Source: JAAYTL01 sp031460505
GTDB taxonomy: Bacteria; Bacillota; Clostridia; Tissierellales; Tissierellaceae
DNA length: 64,000 nucleotides
Reading direction: 5' to 3'
Assembly (NCBI GenBank): GCA_031460505.1
Contig: JAVKTT010000005.1
Location: 186,001 to 250,000 of the forward strand
The position numbers and the translations under genes were made by a program. Position 1 is the stretch's first letter. Each line of letters begins with the position of its first letter. Below, in pieces: positions 53,917-62,928 of the stretch. The notes under the pieces were generated by a model. The model was given only the letters and a program-made list of their open reading frames with translations, ran no database searches and was not told where the DNA came from.

Positions 53917-55008
53917 ATGAAACTTGGAATTGTAGGCCTACCTAATGTAGGAAAAAGTACTCTTTTTAATGCTATAACTCAAGCTGGAGCAGAATCAGCT
54001 AACTATCCCTTTTGTACTATAGAACCAAATGTAGGTGTAGTAGACGTTCCTGATGATAGATTGGCTAAGTTAGCAACTATTCATGGATCAAAGAAAATTA
54101 TCCCAACAGCCATTGAATTCTGTGATATTGCAGGTTTGGTTAAAGGTGCTAGTACAGGCGAAGGATTAGGAAATAAGTTTTTATCCCATATTCGAGAAGT
54201 AGATGCAATAGTTCACGTAGTAAGATGTTTTGAAAATCCAGATATAGTACATGTTGATGGGGATATAGATCCTATAAGGGATATAGAAACTATTAACTTA
54301 GAATTAATGCTTTCAGACATAGAACTCTTGGATAGAAGATTAGAAAGAAGCACTAAAGCAGCTAAGGGTAATAAAGAAGCTTTAAAAGAAGTAGAACTTA
54401 TTAAAGAAATTCTTCAACATCTTGAAGAAGGTAAATCCATAAGAACCATGGACTTGTCAGAAGATCAATCTGTATTAATTCAATCATTTAATCTACTAAG
54501 CTCAAAACCTATTATATATGTAGCTAATGTTAGTGAAGATGAATTAGTTGACAGTGATGACAATGAATACGTAAAGCGTGTTAGGGAATATGCTAAAGAA
54601 GAAGATGCTGAAGTAATCGCTGTAAGTGCAGAAATTGAAGAAGAAATATCTCAATTAGAAGATGATGAAAAGATTGAATTCTTAAATGATTTAGGTCTTG
54701 AAAAATCTGGACTAGATAAATTAATTCAAGCAAGCTACAAGCTACTAGGTTTAATCAGTTTCTTAACTGCAGGACCTCAAGAAACAAGAGCTTGGACAAT
54801 TAAAAAAGGAACTGCAGCACCTCAAGCTGCTGGAAAAATCCACTCAGATATCGAAAGAGGATTTATCAGAGCAGAAACTATTTCCTTTGATGATTTAATG
54901 TCCTGCGGAAGCATGGTAGTAGCAAAGGAAAAAGGGCTTGTACGAATCGAAGGTAAGGATTATATAATGCAAGATGGGGATGTAGTATTATTTAGATTTA
55001 ATGTATAG
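53917..55008 (+). CDS. ychF: YchF/Ola1-family redox-linked ATPase
   Basis: 363 residues, standard length. G1 motif GLPNVGKSTLFNAIT near residue 7, G3 DIAGLVKGASTGEGLG, the NxxE-like YVANVSEDEL in place of NKxD (the reason this family binds ATP), a coiled-coil insert, and the C-terminal TGS domain. It associates with the ribosome and responds to oxidative stress. A single gene. Confidence 0.97.
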   Translation: MKLGIVGLPNVGKSTLFNAITQAGAESANYPFCTIEPNVGVVDVPDDRLAKLATIHGSKKIIPTAIEFCDIAGLVKGASTGEGLGNKFLSHIREVDAIVHVVRCFENPDIVHVDGDIDPIRDIETINLELMLSDIELLDRRLERSTKAAKGNKEALKEVELIKEILQHLEEGKSIRTMDLSEDQSVLIQSFNLLSSKPIIYVANVSEDELVDSDDNEYVKRVREYAKEEDAEVIAVSAEIEEEISQLEDDEKIEFLNDLGLEKSGLDKLIQASYKLLGLISFLTAGPQETRAWTIKKGTAAPQAAGKIHSDIERGFIRAETISFDDLMSCGSMVVAKEKGLVRIEGKDYIMQDGDVVLFRFNV

Positions 55009-55016
55009 ACTTTAAA

Positions 55017-55046
55017 AAATCTTCACCTAATGAAAGGTGAAGATTT
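55017..55046 (+). terminator. Terminator of ychF (AAATCTTCACCT type)
   Basis: AAATCTTCACCT / AGGTGAAGATTT, a perfect 12-bp stem with loop AATGAA. Nearly the same stem recurs at 58531-58565. Confidence 0.9.
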
Positions 55047-55093
55047 AGTTTTATTTATAATAATAACGAACAAAGCTTTAAGTTCATATTGAT

Positions 55094-55510
55094 CTAAACA
55101 AAATTATCATGTACAAAAATAATGAATTTCTTTATATCAACTAAATGATTCTTTAAAACATTATATATAATCATTTTATCTATCTTTAGATATTCATGAG
55201 ATAGAATATTTCTTAATCCAACCATATTCCTGTAAACTTTAGCCTCGTCATCTCTTAGATACTTTTCCTTATTTAGAATAGCAAACGCTTCCCCCAATGT
55301 TTCTGGATTACCAATATTATTATCTACTACTATATGAGTGGCGATATCAATCATCATATTTATAGCTATAAATAAGTTATATTCAACTACATCTTGAATA
55401 ATATCATCATCTAAGAATACTTCTAGAGAAATTTCATTATATTTTTCAATCTTATTTAAGGATGTTGATAGCTGATTTAGCCTCTGCTTGATTACATCTA
55501 TATTAACCAT
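55094..55510 (-). CDS. hepT: HepT-like toxin (HEPN RNase)
   Basis: 138 residues. HEPN fold with the catalytic R-x4-H-x-Y motif RNILSHEY near residue 102. In HepT/MntA modules the toxin cuts RNA (often tRNA) until its partner nucleotidyltransferase modifies its tyrosine with AMP. It starts 8 nt inside the antitoxin gene end, on the same strand, which is the standard order. Confidence 0.9.
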   Translation of the reverse strand: MVNIDVIKQRLNQLSTSLNKIEKYNEISLEVFLDDDIIQDVVEYNLFIAINMMIDIATHIVVDNNIGNPETLGEAFAILNKEKYLRDDEAKVYRNMVGLRNILSHEYLKIDKMIIYNVLKNHLVDIKKFIIFVHDNFV

Positions 55511-55919
55511 TGGATTCCACCTCTTTCCTTAACCTTTCTATAGTACTATCATAAGTTAAGTTTAAATATCTTTTCATATCATTAAATTCAAACAGGGTCT
55601 TTACTTTATAGCGGGTCTCTGTATCTTTATCACGGGTAAACAACAATATATTATTTTTATATATTTCATATTTTAATAATGGCGTTGCATCATTTAGTAT
55701 AATTAGGTCAACTTCTGTTTTACAAACTTCTGTTAATTGCATCTTAATATCAATATACTTATCTACATCTATCTTTTGACTCAAATAAATAGCAATATCA
55801 ATATCACTATTTAATCTCATCTTACCTTGAGCATAAGAACCAAAGATATAAGCAAAAATTATATCCTCATATTCTATTAAAGTATTCATACACTTTCTAA
55901 TAATATCCATATTGTTCAT
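55503..55919 (-). CDS. mntA: MntA-type minimal nucleotidyltransferase antitoxin
   Basis: 138 residues. The GSx10DxD active site GSYAQGKMRLNSDIDIAI near residue 27 is intact (ten residues between GS and DID), followed by EVDLIIL with the third carboxylate. The module partner modifies the HepT tyrosine. Overlaps hepT by 8 nt. Upstream 117 bp contains no obvious operator I can name. Confidence 0.9.
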   Translation of the reverse strand: MNNMDIIRKCMNTLIEYEDIIFAYIFGSYAQGKMRLNSDIDIAIYLSQKIDVDKYIDIKMQLTEVCKTEVDLIILNDATPLLKYEIYKNNILLFTRDKDTETRYKVKTLFEFNDMKRYLNLTYDSTIERLRKEVESNG

Positions 55920-56036
55920 CTCCTAAGAATCCCTATATCTTAATTATATCATTATAGATTATTTGGTAAACTAAAACTCGAGAAGTTTTTTATTTTTGTA
56001 GTCCTCAAGGTAAACTTAATAATTTATACCGTTTAA

Positions 56037-56513
56037 CTATCCATAAAAATAGCTTTTCTTTCTTTTATATCTCAATCCAAGACCCATAAGGAATGTCGGA
56101 ATCAAGTTTGAGATTAGTGATAATAATGGGATATAAGGTATATCCCAAACTAACTTAATAATAGTAAATGCCATATTATAGATATTCATTGGAATCCAGA
56201 ATTCGCTTAGCTCTTTTGGAATTTCATATAAGTTTTTTCCTGTTATTGAAAATGTATAAAACCATATTACAATTCCAATAAGTCCAATAGATGATCCTAC
56301 CAAGAAATCATATTTTTTACTTTTGTTTATATCTAATAATGTTCCAGAAAAAATGTAAATAAATAAATACAACATACCAATTAAAATCCTGATTATAGTA
56401 TTGTCTGCATATTGAACTAATTTAGGGCCAGTAGCAACTAGAATAATCAAGAATATGAATGATAATGTGATGATTATAAAATGCAATATTAATGCTTTTA
56501 AATTATTTCTCAT
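56037..56513 (-). CDS. Predicted membrane protein of unknown function
   Basis: 158 residues with four or five hydrophobic segments (LHFIIITLSFIFLIILVATG, ILIGMLYLFIYIFSGTLL, FLVGSSIGLIGIVIWFY and near the C-terminus LISNLIPTFLMGLGL) and a basic tail. No conserved motif recognised. Single gene on the minus strand between the toxin pair and the DUF3810 gene. Confidence 0.7.
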   Translation of the reverse strand: MRNNLKALILHFIIITLSFIFLIILVATGPKLVQYADNTIIRILIGMLYLFIYIFSGTLLDINKSKKYDFLVGSSIGLIGIVIWFYTFSITGKNLYEIPKELSEFWIPMNIYNMAFTIIKLVWDIPYIPLLSLISNLIPTFLMGLGLRYKRKKSYFYG

Positions 56514-56683
56514 ATCTATCTCCTAGAAAATAATATTTCATATTAATAGTATTATATCATGTATTAGATTGAAAATTTAAATAACTTAAACTTTACTTAC
56601 CCAAATGGAATAAAATATATTTCTTTAAAGCCAGATTATAGTATATAATAGGCATATGACTTTCTAACAAGGGGGGGATTCTG

Positions 56684-57817
56684 ATGGAAAGTAACGTATT
56701 ATTTAAAACAAGCTATGCTAAAACTCAAAAGTCTAATAGATGGCCAATTACACTAGTATTATTAGGTTTAGCTCTAGTTACAAGAGTCATTCTCTTATTT
56801 GCTGCAAGATATCCTAGCATAGTTGAGAATCTTTATTCATCAACTATTTATCCATATATTGCAAAAGGCTTGGGTTTTATAAGTAGTATTATACCTTTAT
56901 CTATTGCTGAGATTTTATTAATGCAAATAGTCTTATTTATTATAATTGCAATTATAATGATTATCCTTAAGCCAAAATATATTTTAAATAATTCTAAGAA
57001 GATATTTCACCATGTGCTAAGACTTATGACTGCTATATATGTCCTTTTCTATCTTTTATGGGGTTTCAATTACTTTAGAGAGGATTACTTAGTTATAGCA
57101 AATATGAATGAATCTCAAGCAACATATAATGAATTGAAAGAACTAACTTCAATAATGATTGAAAAGGCAAATGAAATTAGGGAGTTTCTGCCTGAAGATG
57201 ATAATGGATTATTATTAATACAAGAAAGCTTTAATGAGTTGGGTGAGATTGCTAATTATGGCTTTGATAATTATCATGTTGGAAGTTTGGACTTAGGTGG
57301 CAATTATGGTCAGGTTAAACCAGTGTTTTTGTCTAAATATATGAGTTATACTGGAATAGCTGGTATTTATATACCATTTACCTCAGAGCCAACTATCAAT
57401 ACGGATATTCCTAATCATAGTTTGCTAACCACTATATCTCATGAAATAGCACATCAAAGGGGCTTTGCCAAGGAAGATGAGGCTAACTTTATTTCATATA
57501 AAGCAAATATCAATAATCCTGATGAAAAGTTCCAATACTCAGGCTATTATTTAGCTATGAATAACTTAATGAATGAAGTATATAGTGAAAATCCTGATGA
57601 TTATATACTTTTTTATACTAAATTAAGCGATGGAGTAAAAAGAGACTTGGAATCTGCGAGAGAATATTGGAAATCTAAAGAAGGAAAAATCAGAGAATCA
57701 GTAAATAATATGAACGATAATTATTTAAAAGCCAATAATCAAGTGGATGGAGTTAGAAGTTATAACGGGATTGTAAACCTACTATTAGCAGAATATAAAG
57801 ATCAAAAACCCAATTAA
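56684..57817 (+). CDS. DUF3810 protein with zinc-protease-like motif
   Basis: 377 residues. Three N-terminal membrane segments (WPITLVLLGLALVTRVILLF and following), then an extracytoplasmic domain with TISHEIAHQRGFAKEDEANF near residue 250: an HExxH zinc motif followed by a possible third ligand Glu 8-9 residues on. The DUF3810 family keeps this motif, so an outside-facing metalloprotease is likely, but no substrate is known. An unusually strong GGGGGGG site precedes ATG 56684. Confidence 0.85.
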   Translation: MESNVLFKTSYAKTQKSNRWPITLVLLGLALVTRVILLFAARYPSIVENLYSSTIYPYIAKGLGFISSIIPLSIAEILLMQIVLFIIIAIIMIILKPKYILNNSKKIFHHVLRLMTAIYVLFYLLWGFNYFREDYLVIANMNESQATYNELKELTSIMIEKANEIREFLPEDDNGLLLIQESFNELGEIANYGFDNYHVGSLDLGGNYGQVKPVFLSKYMSYTGIAGIYIPFTSEPTINTDIPNHSLLTTISHEIAHQRGFAKEDEANFISYKANINNPDEKFQYSGYYLAMNNLMNEVYSENPDDYILFYTKLSDGVKRDLESAREYWKSKEGKIRESVNNMNDNYLKANNQVDGVRSYNGIVNLLLAEYKDQKPN

Positions 57818-57856
57818 AAACAAGACAAGTGAAACGTCCCCTTGTCTTGTTTTTTT
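57818..57856 (+). terminator. Terminator of DUF3810 gene
   Basis: AAACAAGACAAG / CTTGTCTTGTTT stem, loop TGAAACGTCCC, T run after it. The loop carries the ACGTCCC word of the window's other hairpins. Confidence 0.9.
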
Positions 57857-57942
57857 CATTTTCCTTGAATATATGTTCGGTATCCTGTATAATATAAAAT
57901 ACATATAAATTTGTTAACCTTTATTGCATCTAGGAGGATTTT

Positions 57943-58530
57943 ATGACAGGAAAGACACACATTGCTATAGGAATTGTAGCAGGGTTAACTATATCTGCAG
58001 AATTACCTTTAGAAAATCAACTAATTTTGATCTCTGCTTCTGCTCTTGGATCATTAATACCAGATTTGGACCATCCAAAAGCTAAGCTAAATCAAAAATT
58101 ATTATTTATTAAGAATAAACTTTATAGGACATTATTTTACTTATCTATATCAGCTGGATTTCTCCAGTTGTATGTTAATACTCAAAACAATATTTTTAGT
58201 CTCTTAGGTTTTACTAGTTTTTTTATTGGAATATCAAGTCATAGAAGTTTTACCCATAGTATAATAGGCTTTCTTGCCTCTATATCTATTGTAAAATTAT
58301 TTGCTGTGAAATTTAATCTACCTTATATATACAATGGATTTGTTATTGGATATGCATCACATCTAGTAGCTGACTTTTTTACTATAAAAGGTATTAAACT
58401 GTTTTACCCATCTAAAACTAATATTTCATCCCCTATTATTATTAAAACAAATAACTGTCTGGAAAATTTAATCTTTGTATTATTAAGTTTATACTCCATA
58501 ATTTTGCTATTTAATAATGTTATGGTTTAA
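57943..58530 (+). CDS. YdjM-type membrane metal-dependent hydrolase
   Basis: 195 residues. MTGKTHIAIG at the start, SLIPDLDHPKAKL near residue 37, SSHRSFTHSIIGF near residue 99 and GYASHLVADFFTIKGIKLFYP near residue 133 hold the histidines and aspartates typical of the YdjM/LexA-binding DUF457 family. About four membrane segments. Function poorly known; some members are SOS-induced. A single gene, GGAGGATTTT before the ATG. Confidence 0.88.
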   Translation: MTGKTHIAIGIVAGLTISAELPLENQLILISASALGSLIPDLDHPKAKLNQKLLFIKNKLYRTLFYLSISAGFLQLYVNTQNNIFSLLGFTSFFIGISSHRSFTHSIIGFLASISIVKLFAVKFNLPYIYNGFVIGYASHLVADFFTIKGIKLFYPSKTNISSPIIIKTNNCLENLIFVLLSLYSIILLFNNVMV

Positions 58531-58565
58531 AAAAATCTTCACCTAGTTAAAGGTGAAGATTTTTT
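58531..58565 (+). terminator. Terminator of ydjM-like gene (AAATCTTCACCT type)
   Basis: AAAAATCTTCACCT / AGGTGAAGATTTTT stem with loop AGTTAA and T tail. The core equals that of the terminator at 55017-55046. It also lies beyond the convergent tlp gene. Confidence 0.92.
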
Positions 58566-58571
58566 AGTAAT

Positions 58572-58811
58572 TTAAAATTCAGTGTTATTTCTTTTAGCAT
58601 GTAGTGCTTCATCTCTGATTTCTTCTTTCATACCTTTTAGAGATTCTAATCTTCTTTTGTTTTTTTCTTCTAAATCCCTCTTAGTTTTTTCATCATCTGT
58701 TACCGCCATCATATCTTGCGCTAATCTATAATTCTGAATAGTGTTGTCTATATTGTTTTGTATTTTCTTTACATTATCTCTTCTATCATCTGGTTTTGGT
58801 TTATTTGACAT
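58572..58811 (-). CDS. tlp: Small acid-soluble spore protein Tlp
   Basis: 79 residues, charged and without cysteine. KPDDRRDNVKKIQNNIDNTI at the N-terminus and EEKNKRRLESLKGMKEEIRD near the C-terminus match the Tlp family of spore-core proteins. It should be made in the forespore under SigG or SigF. GGAGTAAT before ATG 58811. With the SASP gene at 59414 it makes a small spore cluster. Confidence 0.9.
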   Translation of the reverse strand: MSNKPKPDDRRDNVKKIQNNIDNTIQNYRLAQDMMAVTDDEKTKRDLEEKNKRRLESLKGMKEEIRDEALHAKRNNTEF

Positions 58812-58893
58812 AGTATTACTCCTTTTTATAATATTTTTTCTTCAATATTATCTTTCCTATCCAGATGATATTTATCCTAGTAAAATTTAGCTT

Positions 58894-59337
58894 TTAACCC
58901 TTTGAATTATACACAATAACTCCAACAGCCATGATAACTAGACCGATTAATTTAGTAAAATCAAAAGGTATCTTCTCAGCACCAAATAATCCAAGTGTAT
59001 CAATTACTGTTGCAAAAAATAATTGAGCTATGACCATCAAAGCTATAGAAAAAGAAGCTCCTAATAATGATACACCATTTGCTACAGTAAATATTATAAG
59101 TACACCTAATACACCACCTAGTAAATAAACCTTGTTAACTTCTGAGATGTTTCTTAGATTACCTTCTCCAAATAACCTTACCATAATTAAAGCAAATATT
59201 AATCCAATTATATGTACTACAAATGTTGTCTCCCACATTCCAAGCTTTTCACTTACACGAGCACTAAATACATTTTGAGTAGCTACTATCATTCCTGCTA
59301 ATAAAGAATAAAAAATTCCAACATACACTTTTTCCAT
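58894..59337 (-). CDS. Small DMT-superfamily membrane protein (DUF606/YdcZ type)
   Basis: 147 residues from ATG 59337 (AAGGAGAAG upstream; a longer start at 59394 has none). Five membrane segments. VYVGIFYSLLAGMIVATQNV and LGGVLGVLIIFTVANGVSLL and the C-terminal ALMVIAQLFFATVIDTLGLF with FTKLIGLVIMAVGVIV fit the DUF606 (YdcZ) family of DMT transporters. Substrate unknown. Between two spore-protein genes. Confidence 0.82.
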   Translation of the reverse strand: MEKVYVGIFYSLLAGMIVATQNVFSARVSEKLGMWETTFVVHIIGLIFALIMVRLFGEGNLRNISEVNKVYLLGGVLGVLIIFTVANGVSLLGASFSIALMVIAQLFFATVIDTLGLFGAEKIPFDFTKLIGLVIMAVGVIVYNSKG

Positions 59338-59386
59338 TTTCTTCTCCTTAAAATATAATAATCTAATTATAACATATATAATAAAA

Positions 59387-59404
59387 ACCCTCATATATGA
59401 GGGT
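59387..59404 (-). terminator. Terminator of the SASP gene
   Basis: ACCCTCAT / ATGAGGGT hairpin; on the minus strand TTTTTATTAT follows. Just beyond the stop of the SASP gene. Confidence 0.85.
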
Positions 59405-59413
59405 AAAATAAAA

Positions 59414-59620
59414 CTATTTATTTTTATCTATCAGTTGTTGTTCTCCCATTTCTACTAATTTCCTAGTCATTATACCACCTACTGGACCAGCAGTAAATAT
59501 ATTGTTTATTGGATTAATATTATTGTTAAGGTTATCTTGTACACCCATTTCATTTGCTATTTCCATTTTCATTTCATTAAGTGCTCTTCTAGCATTTGGA
59601 TCTAGTGGCCCATTAGCCAT
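59414..59620 (-). CDS. Alpha/beta-type small acid-soluble spore protein
   Basis: 68 residues. Coats DNA in dormant spores. The two diagnostic segments are present: ALNEMKMEIANEMG near residue 14 (with the germination-protease cleavage-site-like EIANE) and GGIMTRKLVEMGEQQL near residue 48. An asparagine-rich linker (DNLNNNINPINN) joins them. It confirms a spore-former. Own promoter region of about 150 bp shared divergently with msrB. Confidence 0.95.
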   Translation of the reverse strand: MANGPLDPNARRALNEMKMEIANEMGVQDNLNNNINPINNIFTAGPVGGIMTRKLVEMGEQQLIDKNK

Positions 59621-59767
59621 TTTATCACCTCATTTTTATTTATTCACTTTTAGTTTTAGCAATCATTACTTTTTCATACTAGGTATAATAATACAGTTTT
59701 TTTAAAAAAATTATATAAATTTGATAAATTCTATTATTGGGGTAATATATAATGAGGAGGCGATAAT

Positions 59768-60217
59768 TTGGATAAAAAATATACTAAACCTACACAGGAA
59801 GAAATCAAAAGAAAATTAAATGATTTAGAATATATGGTGACTCAAGAAAATGCTACTGAAAGACCATTCACCCATGAATACAATGAAATCTATGAAGATG
59901 GAATCTATGTTGATATAGTATCTGGTGAACCATTATTTAGTTCTAATGACAAATTCGATGCAGGATGCGGCTGGCCAAGTTTTACTCAGCCGTTGCAAGA
60001 TGTGGATATTGTAGAAAAACTTGATACTTCTCATGGAAGAATGCGTACAGAGGTAAGAAGCCAACATGCAGATTCTCATCTAGGCCATGTATTCAATGAT
60101 GGTCCAAAGGATAAAGGTGGACTAAGATATTGTATCAATGGTGCTGCTTTAAGATTTATAAAAAAAGAAGATCTAGAAAAAGAAGGTTATGGAAAGTATT
60201 TAGTATTATTTAACTAA
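59768..60217 (+). CDS. msrB: Peptide methionine (R)-S-oxide reductase
   Basis: 149 residues from TTG 59768 with GAGGAGGCG upstream. Repairs methionine-R-sulfoxide in proteins. Catalytic segment RYCINGAALRFIKKE near residue 120 with the nucleophilic Cys; FDAGCGWPSFTQPL with a resolving Cys; DSHLGHVFNDGP in the core. The structural-zinc CxxC pairs of some MsrB are absent, as in several Gram-positive members. Single gene, not fused to MsrA. Confidence 0.95.
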   Translation: MDKKYTKPTQEEIKRKLNDLEYMVTQENATERPFTHEYNEIYEDGIYVDIVSGEPLFSSNDKFDAGCGWPSFTQPLQDVDIVEKLDTSHGRMRTEVRSQHADSHLGHVFNDGPKDKGGLRYCINGAALRFIKKEDLEKEGYGKYLVLFN

Positions 60218-60218
60218 T

Positions 60219-60247
60219 GCGAAACCGGGACCCGTCCCCGGTTTCGC
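60219..60247. terminator. GGGAC-type hairpin (msrB / siderophore operon)
   Basis: GCGAAACCGG / CCGGTTTCGC stem with GACCCGTCC in the loop, between convergent genes; strikingly GC-rich for this genome. Confidence 0.8.
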
Positions 60248-60251
60248 TAGT

Positions 60252-61208
60252 TTATTTACTTAAAGCATCTTGAACTTGTTCAACCATTCTCATAGTTCCA
60301 GTTATTCCACCCGAAGAAACATACCATATATGAGCATCTAAATAATTTATATTACCATTTTTAAATGCATTAGTTGATTCTATTAATTCATTATCTAAAA
60401 TATCTGATGAGGATTCTCCACCAGTTACATCTGCTCTATCCATTACGAAAAGATAATCTGGATTTACATCTACTATATATTCAAAGGATACTTTTTGACC
60501 ATGTGTACCTGACTCAATTTTTTCATCAGCAGGTTTTAATCCAAATTCATTATAAAGCATTCCATATCTAGAGCCAGGACCATAAACACTTAGGTTTCCT
60601 TCGTTAACCATTAGGAATAGGGCCGTTTCTTTCATATTACTTGCTTGTTCATTTAAAGCTGAAACAGTATCATCAATTTTTTGAACTTCTTCAGCAAAGA
60701 AATCTTCTTTATCGAATATCTTGCCTAATACTTCCATATTATTTCTAAATGATCCTAAATAATCTCCGCCATCCACTGTTAAATATACTGTTGGTGCAAT
60801 AGCTGCAAACTCTTCATATAGATCTACTTGTCTAGTAGAAATAATAATTAGATCTGGATTTGTTTCAAAGATTGTCTCAAAATTAGGTTCCTTTAATGTA
60901 CCTGCATCTGTGTATTCTTCACTTTTATATTTTTCTAAGTAATTTGGTAATGTTGCCTTAGGTAATCCAACAACTTGTGCATCTATTTTATCTAATGCAT
61001 CTAATATACCATAATCAAATACAACTATTCTTTCTGGTTGTTTTTCTAAAGTAGTCTTGCCCAGTTCATGTTCAATTGTTATAGTATTTTTTGATTCTTC
61101 ACCCTTATTTAGCTCTTCTCCATCTGCCTGTGATGTACAAGCCACCATAGCAAATGCTGCAATCATTGCAATTCCTAAAACTAAAATTTTTCTTATATTT
61201 TTCATCAT
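60252..61208 (-). CDS. yclQ: Siderophore ABC transporter substrate-binding lipoprotein (YclQ/FatB-like)
   Basis: 318 residues. Lipoprotein signal with lipobox VAC at about residue 24. FatB/YclQ-like body: ITIEHELGKTTLEKQPERIV, VFDYGILDALD, FETIFETNPDLIIISTRQ and YLFVMDRADVTGG. YclQ of Bacillus binds petrobactin-type Fe3+ siderophores; the ligand here is inferred from similarity alone. Last gene of the four-gene importer operon. No siderophore synthesis genes in the window. Confidence 0.9.
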   Translation of the reverse strand: MMKNIRKILVLGIAMIAAFAMVACTSQADGEELNKGEESKNTITIEHELGKTTLEKQPERIVVFDYGILDALDKIDAQVVGLPKATLPNYLEKYKSEEYTDAGTLKEPNFETIFETNPDLIIISTRQVDLYEEFAAIAPTVYLTVDGGDYLGSFRNNMEVLGKIFDKEDFFAEEVQKIDDTVSALNEQASNMKETALFLMVNEGNLSVYGPGSRYGMLYNEFGLKPADEKIESGTHGQKVSFEYIVDVNPDYLFVMDRADVTGGESSSDILDNELIESTNAFKNGNINYLDAHIWYVSSGGITGTMRMVEQVQDALSK

Positions 61209-61228
61209 TATTTTCTCCCTTTATTTTA

Positions 61229-61984
61229 TTAATAATAAACACATAGTTTCATATTATCTAAATCTTGTATTTTAAAATCTAAATCATATATATCACCTAA
61301 TACACTTGTATCAATAATTTTATCAGTACTTCCTTCTTCAACTATTTTTCCATCCTTCAATGCTACTATATAATCTGAATAACATGAAGCAAAGTTTATG
61401 TCATGTATTACTATTGCTATGGTCTTGCCTAAATCGTCAACTAATTTTCTAAGTATCTTCATTATCTCTACTGAATGCTTCATGTCTAAGTTGTTTAAAG
61501 GTTCATCTAATAAAATGTACTCTGTATTTTGGGCTATTACCATGGCTATGTAAGCCCTTTGTCTTTGGCCTCCACTTAATTGATCTAAGTATTTATGTTC
61601 TATATTTTTAAGTTTCATATACTCAATTGCTTCGTCAATAAATTTAACATCCTCTTTTGTTAAGTTACCTTGACTATAAGGGAATCTCCCAAAACTAACT
61701 AATTCCCTTATTGTTAGTCGAATATTTATATTGTTAGCTTGTTTAAGTATGGAAACTTTCTTTGCTAAGTCTTTACTATCCCATGCTTCAATGTCCTTTC
61801 CTTCTATTAGGATTTCACCTTGATCTATAGCAGTCAATCTACTTACCATAGATAATAATGTACTTTTACCTGCACCATTAGGACCTATAAATGAAGTAAT
61901 CTTACCTTTATTTATTTTTGTTGATACATTATCAACAACTTTTATATTTCCGTATTTTTTGGATACATTTCTAATCTCAATCAT
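61229..61984 (-). CDS. yclP: Siderophore ABC transporter ATPase (YclP-like)
   Basis: 251 residues. Walker A FIGPNGAGKSTLLSM near residue 32, signature LSGGQRQRAYIA near 136, Walker B YILLDEPLNNLD, switch His in VIHDINFA. Typical FecE/FepC-type subunit, 4-nt overlap with the upstream permease gene. Confidence 0.93.
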   Translation of the reverse strand: MIEIRNVSKKYGNIKVVDNVSTKINKGKITSFIGPNGAGKSTLLSMVSRLTAIDQGEILIEGKDIEAWDSKDLAKKVSILKQANNINIRLTIRELVSFGRFPYSQGNLTKEDVKFIDEAIEYMKLKNIEHKYLDQLSGGQRQRAYIAMVIAQNTEYILLDEPLNNLDMKHSVEIMKILRKLVDDLGKTIAIVIHDINFASCYSDYIVALKDGKIVEEGSTDKIIDTSVLGDIYDLDFKIQDLDNMKLCVYY

Positions 61985-62928
61985 GCGACATTCTCCTTTA
62001 ATAATAGATTTACGAAATAAATTCCACCGATGAAATTGATAATAACGCTAATAGGCGTACCAAAGTTAAATATTCTTTCTACTACTAATTGACCACCAAC
62101 TAGCGCTATTACACTTAACAATATTGAAGTTACAATCAGGAACTTATGCTCAAATCTAGAAGTAAATTCCCTAGCTAAATTCACAACAAGTAATCCTAAA
62201 AAGGTAATTGGTCCAACTAATGCAGTGGATATTGAAACTAAAATTGATACGATTAACAATAATCTTTTTATTGTCCAATCATAATCTACACCTAAATTTA
62301 TTGCCTGCTCTCTTCCTAATGAAAGAACATCTAATATCCTAGTGAATTTAAATGAATAAATACCAATCAAAGTTATTAAAATACTAGATATCCATAGAAT
62401 ATTTGTGTTTACATTGTTAAAACTAGCAAACATCTTATCTTGTATATGCAAGAATTCATTCGGGTCTATCATCATCTGCATAAATGAAGATAAACTTTGA
62501 AATAATGTCCCAAATATCATTCCTATAAGAAGTAAAATCATTATATTGCTCTTCTCTTTAGTAAATAGAACTTTATATAGTAGTCCAGAGAATACAATCA
62601 TTACAATAACTGTTAATGCAAAATTCATATTCTTATTGGCTACTAAGGGGTTACTGGATCCAATAAGAAATACAACTGCTGATTGAATAAATACATATAA
62701 CGAATCTAGTCCTAGTGCACTTGGCGTTAGTATTCTATTATTTGTAACAGTCTGGAATATCAATGAAGAAATCGCTATGGATGCTCCTGTAAGTATTATG
62801 GCTATAACCTTTGGTACTCTTCTAGAGAAAAAGTATCTCCAGTTATTACTGTTTACACCTAGAAACACAAACAGAAATATAAGTACTACTGATATAATAA
62901 TTAAAATACTAATCTTTCTTTTTAACAT
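61981..62928 (-). CDS. yclO: Siderophore ABC transporter permease (YclO-like)
   Basis: 315 residues, about nine membrane segments of the FecCD/BtuC fold. RRVPKVIAIILTGASIAISS near residue 35, GRILTPSALGLDSL-like segment, GPITFLGLLVVNLAREF near residue 235. Pairs with yclN. Its start shares one base with the yclN stop, and its end overlaps yclP by 4 nt. Confidence 0.93.
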   Translation of the reverse strand: MLKRKISILIIISVVLIFLFVFLGVNSNNWRYFFSRRVPKVIAIILTGASIAISSLIFQTVTNNRILTPSALGLDSLYVFIQSAVVFLIGSSNPLVANKNMNFALTVIVMIVFSGLLYKVLFTKEKSNIMILLLIGMIFGTLFQSLSSFMQMMIDPNEFLHIQDKMFASFNNVNTNILWISSILITLIGIYSFKFTRILDVLSLGREQAINLGVDYDWTIKRLLLIVSILVSISTALVGPITFLGLLVVNLAREFTSRFEHKFLIVTSILLSVIALVGGQLVVERIFNFGTPISVIINFIGGIYFVNLLLKENVA

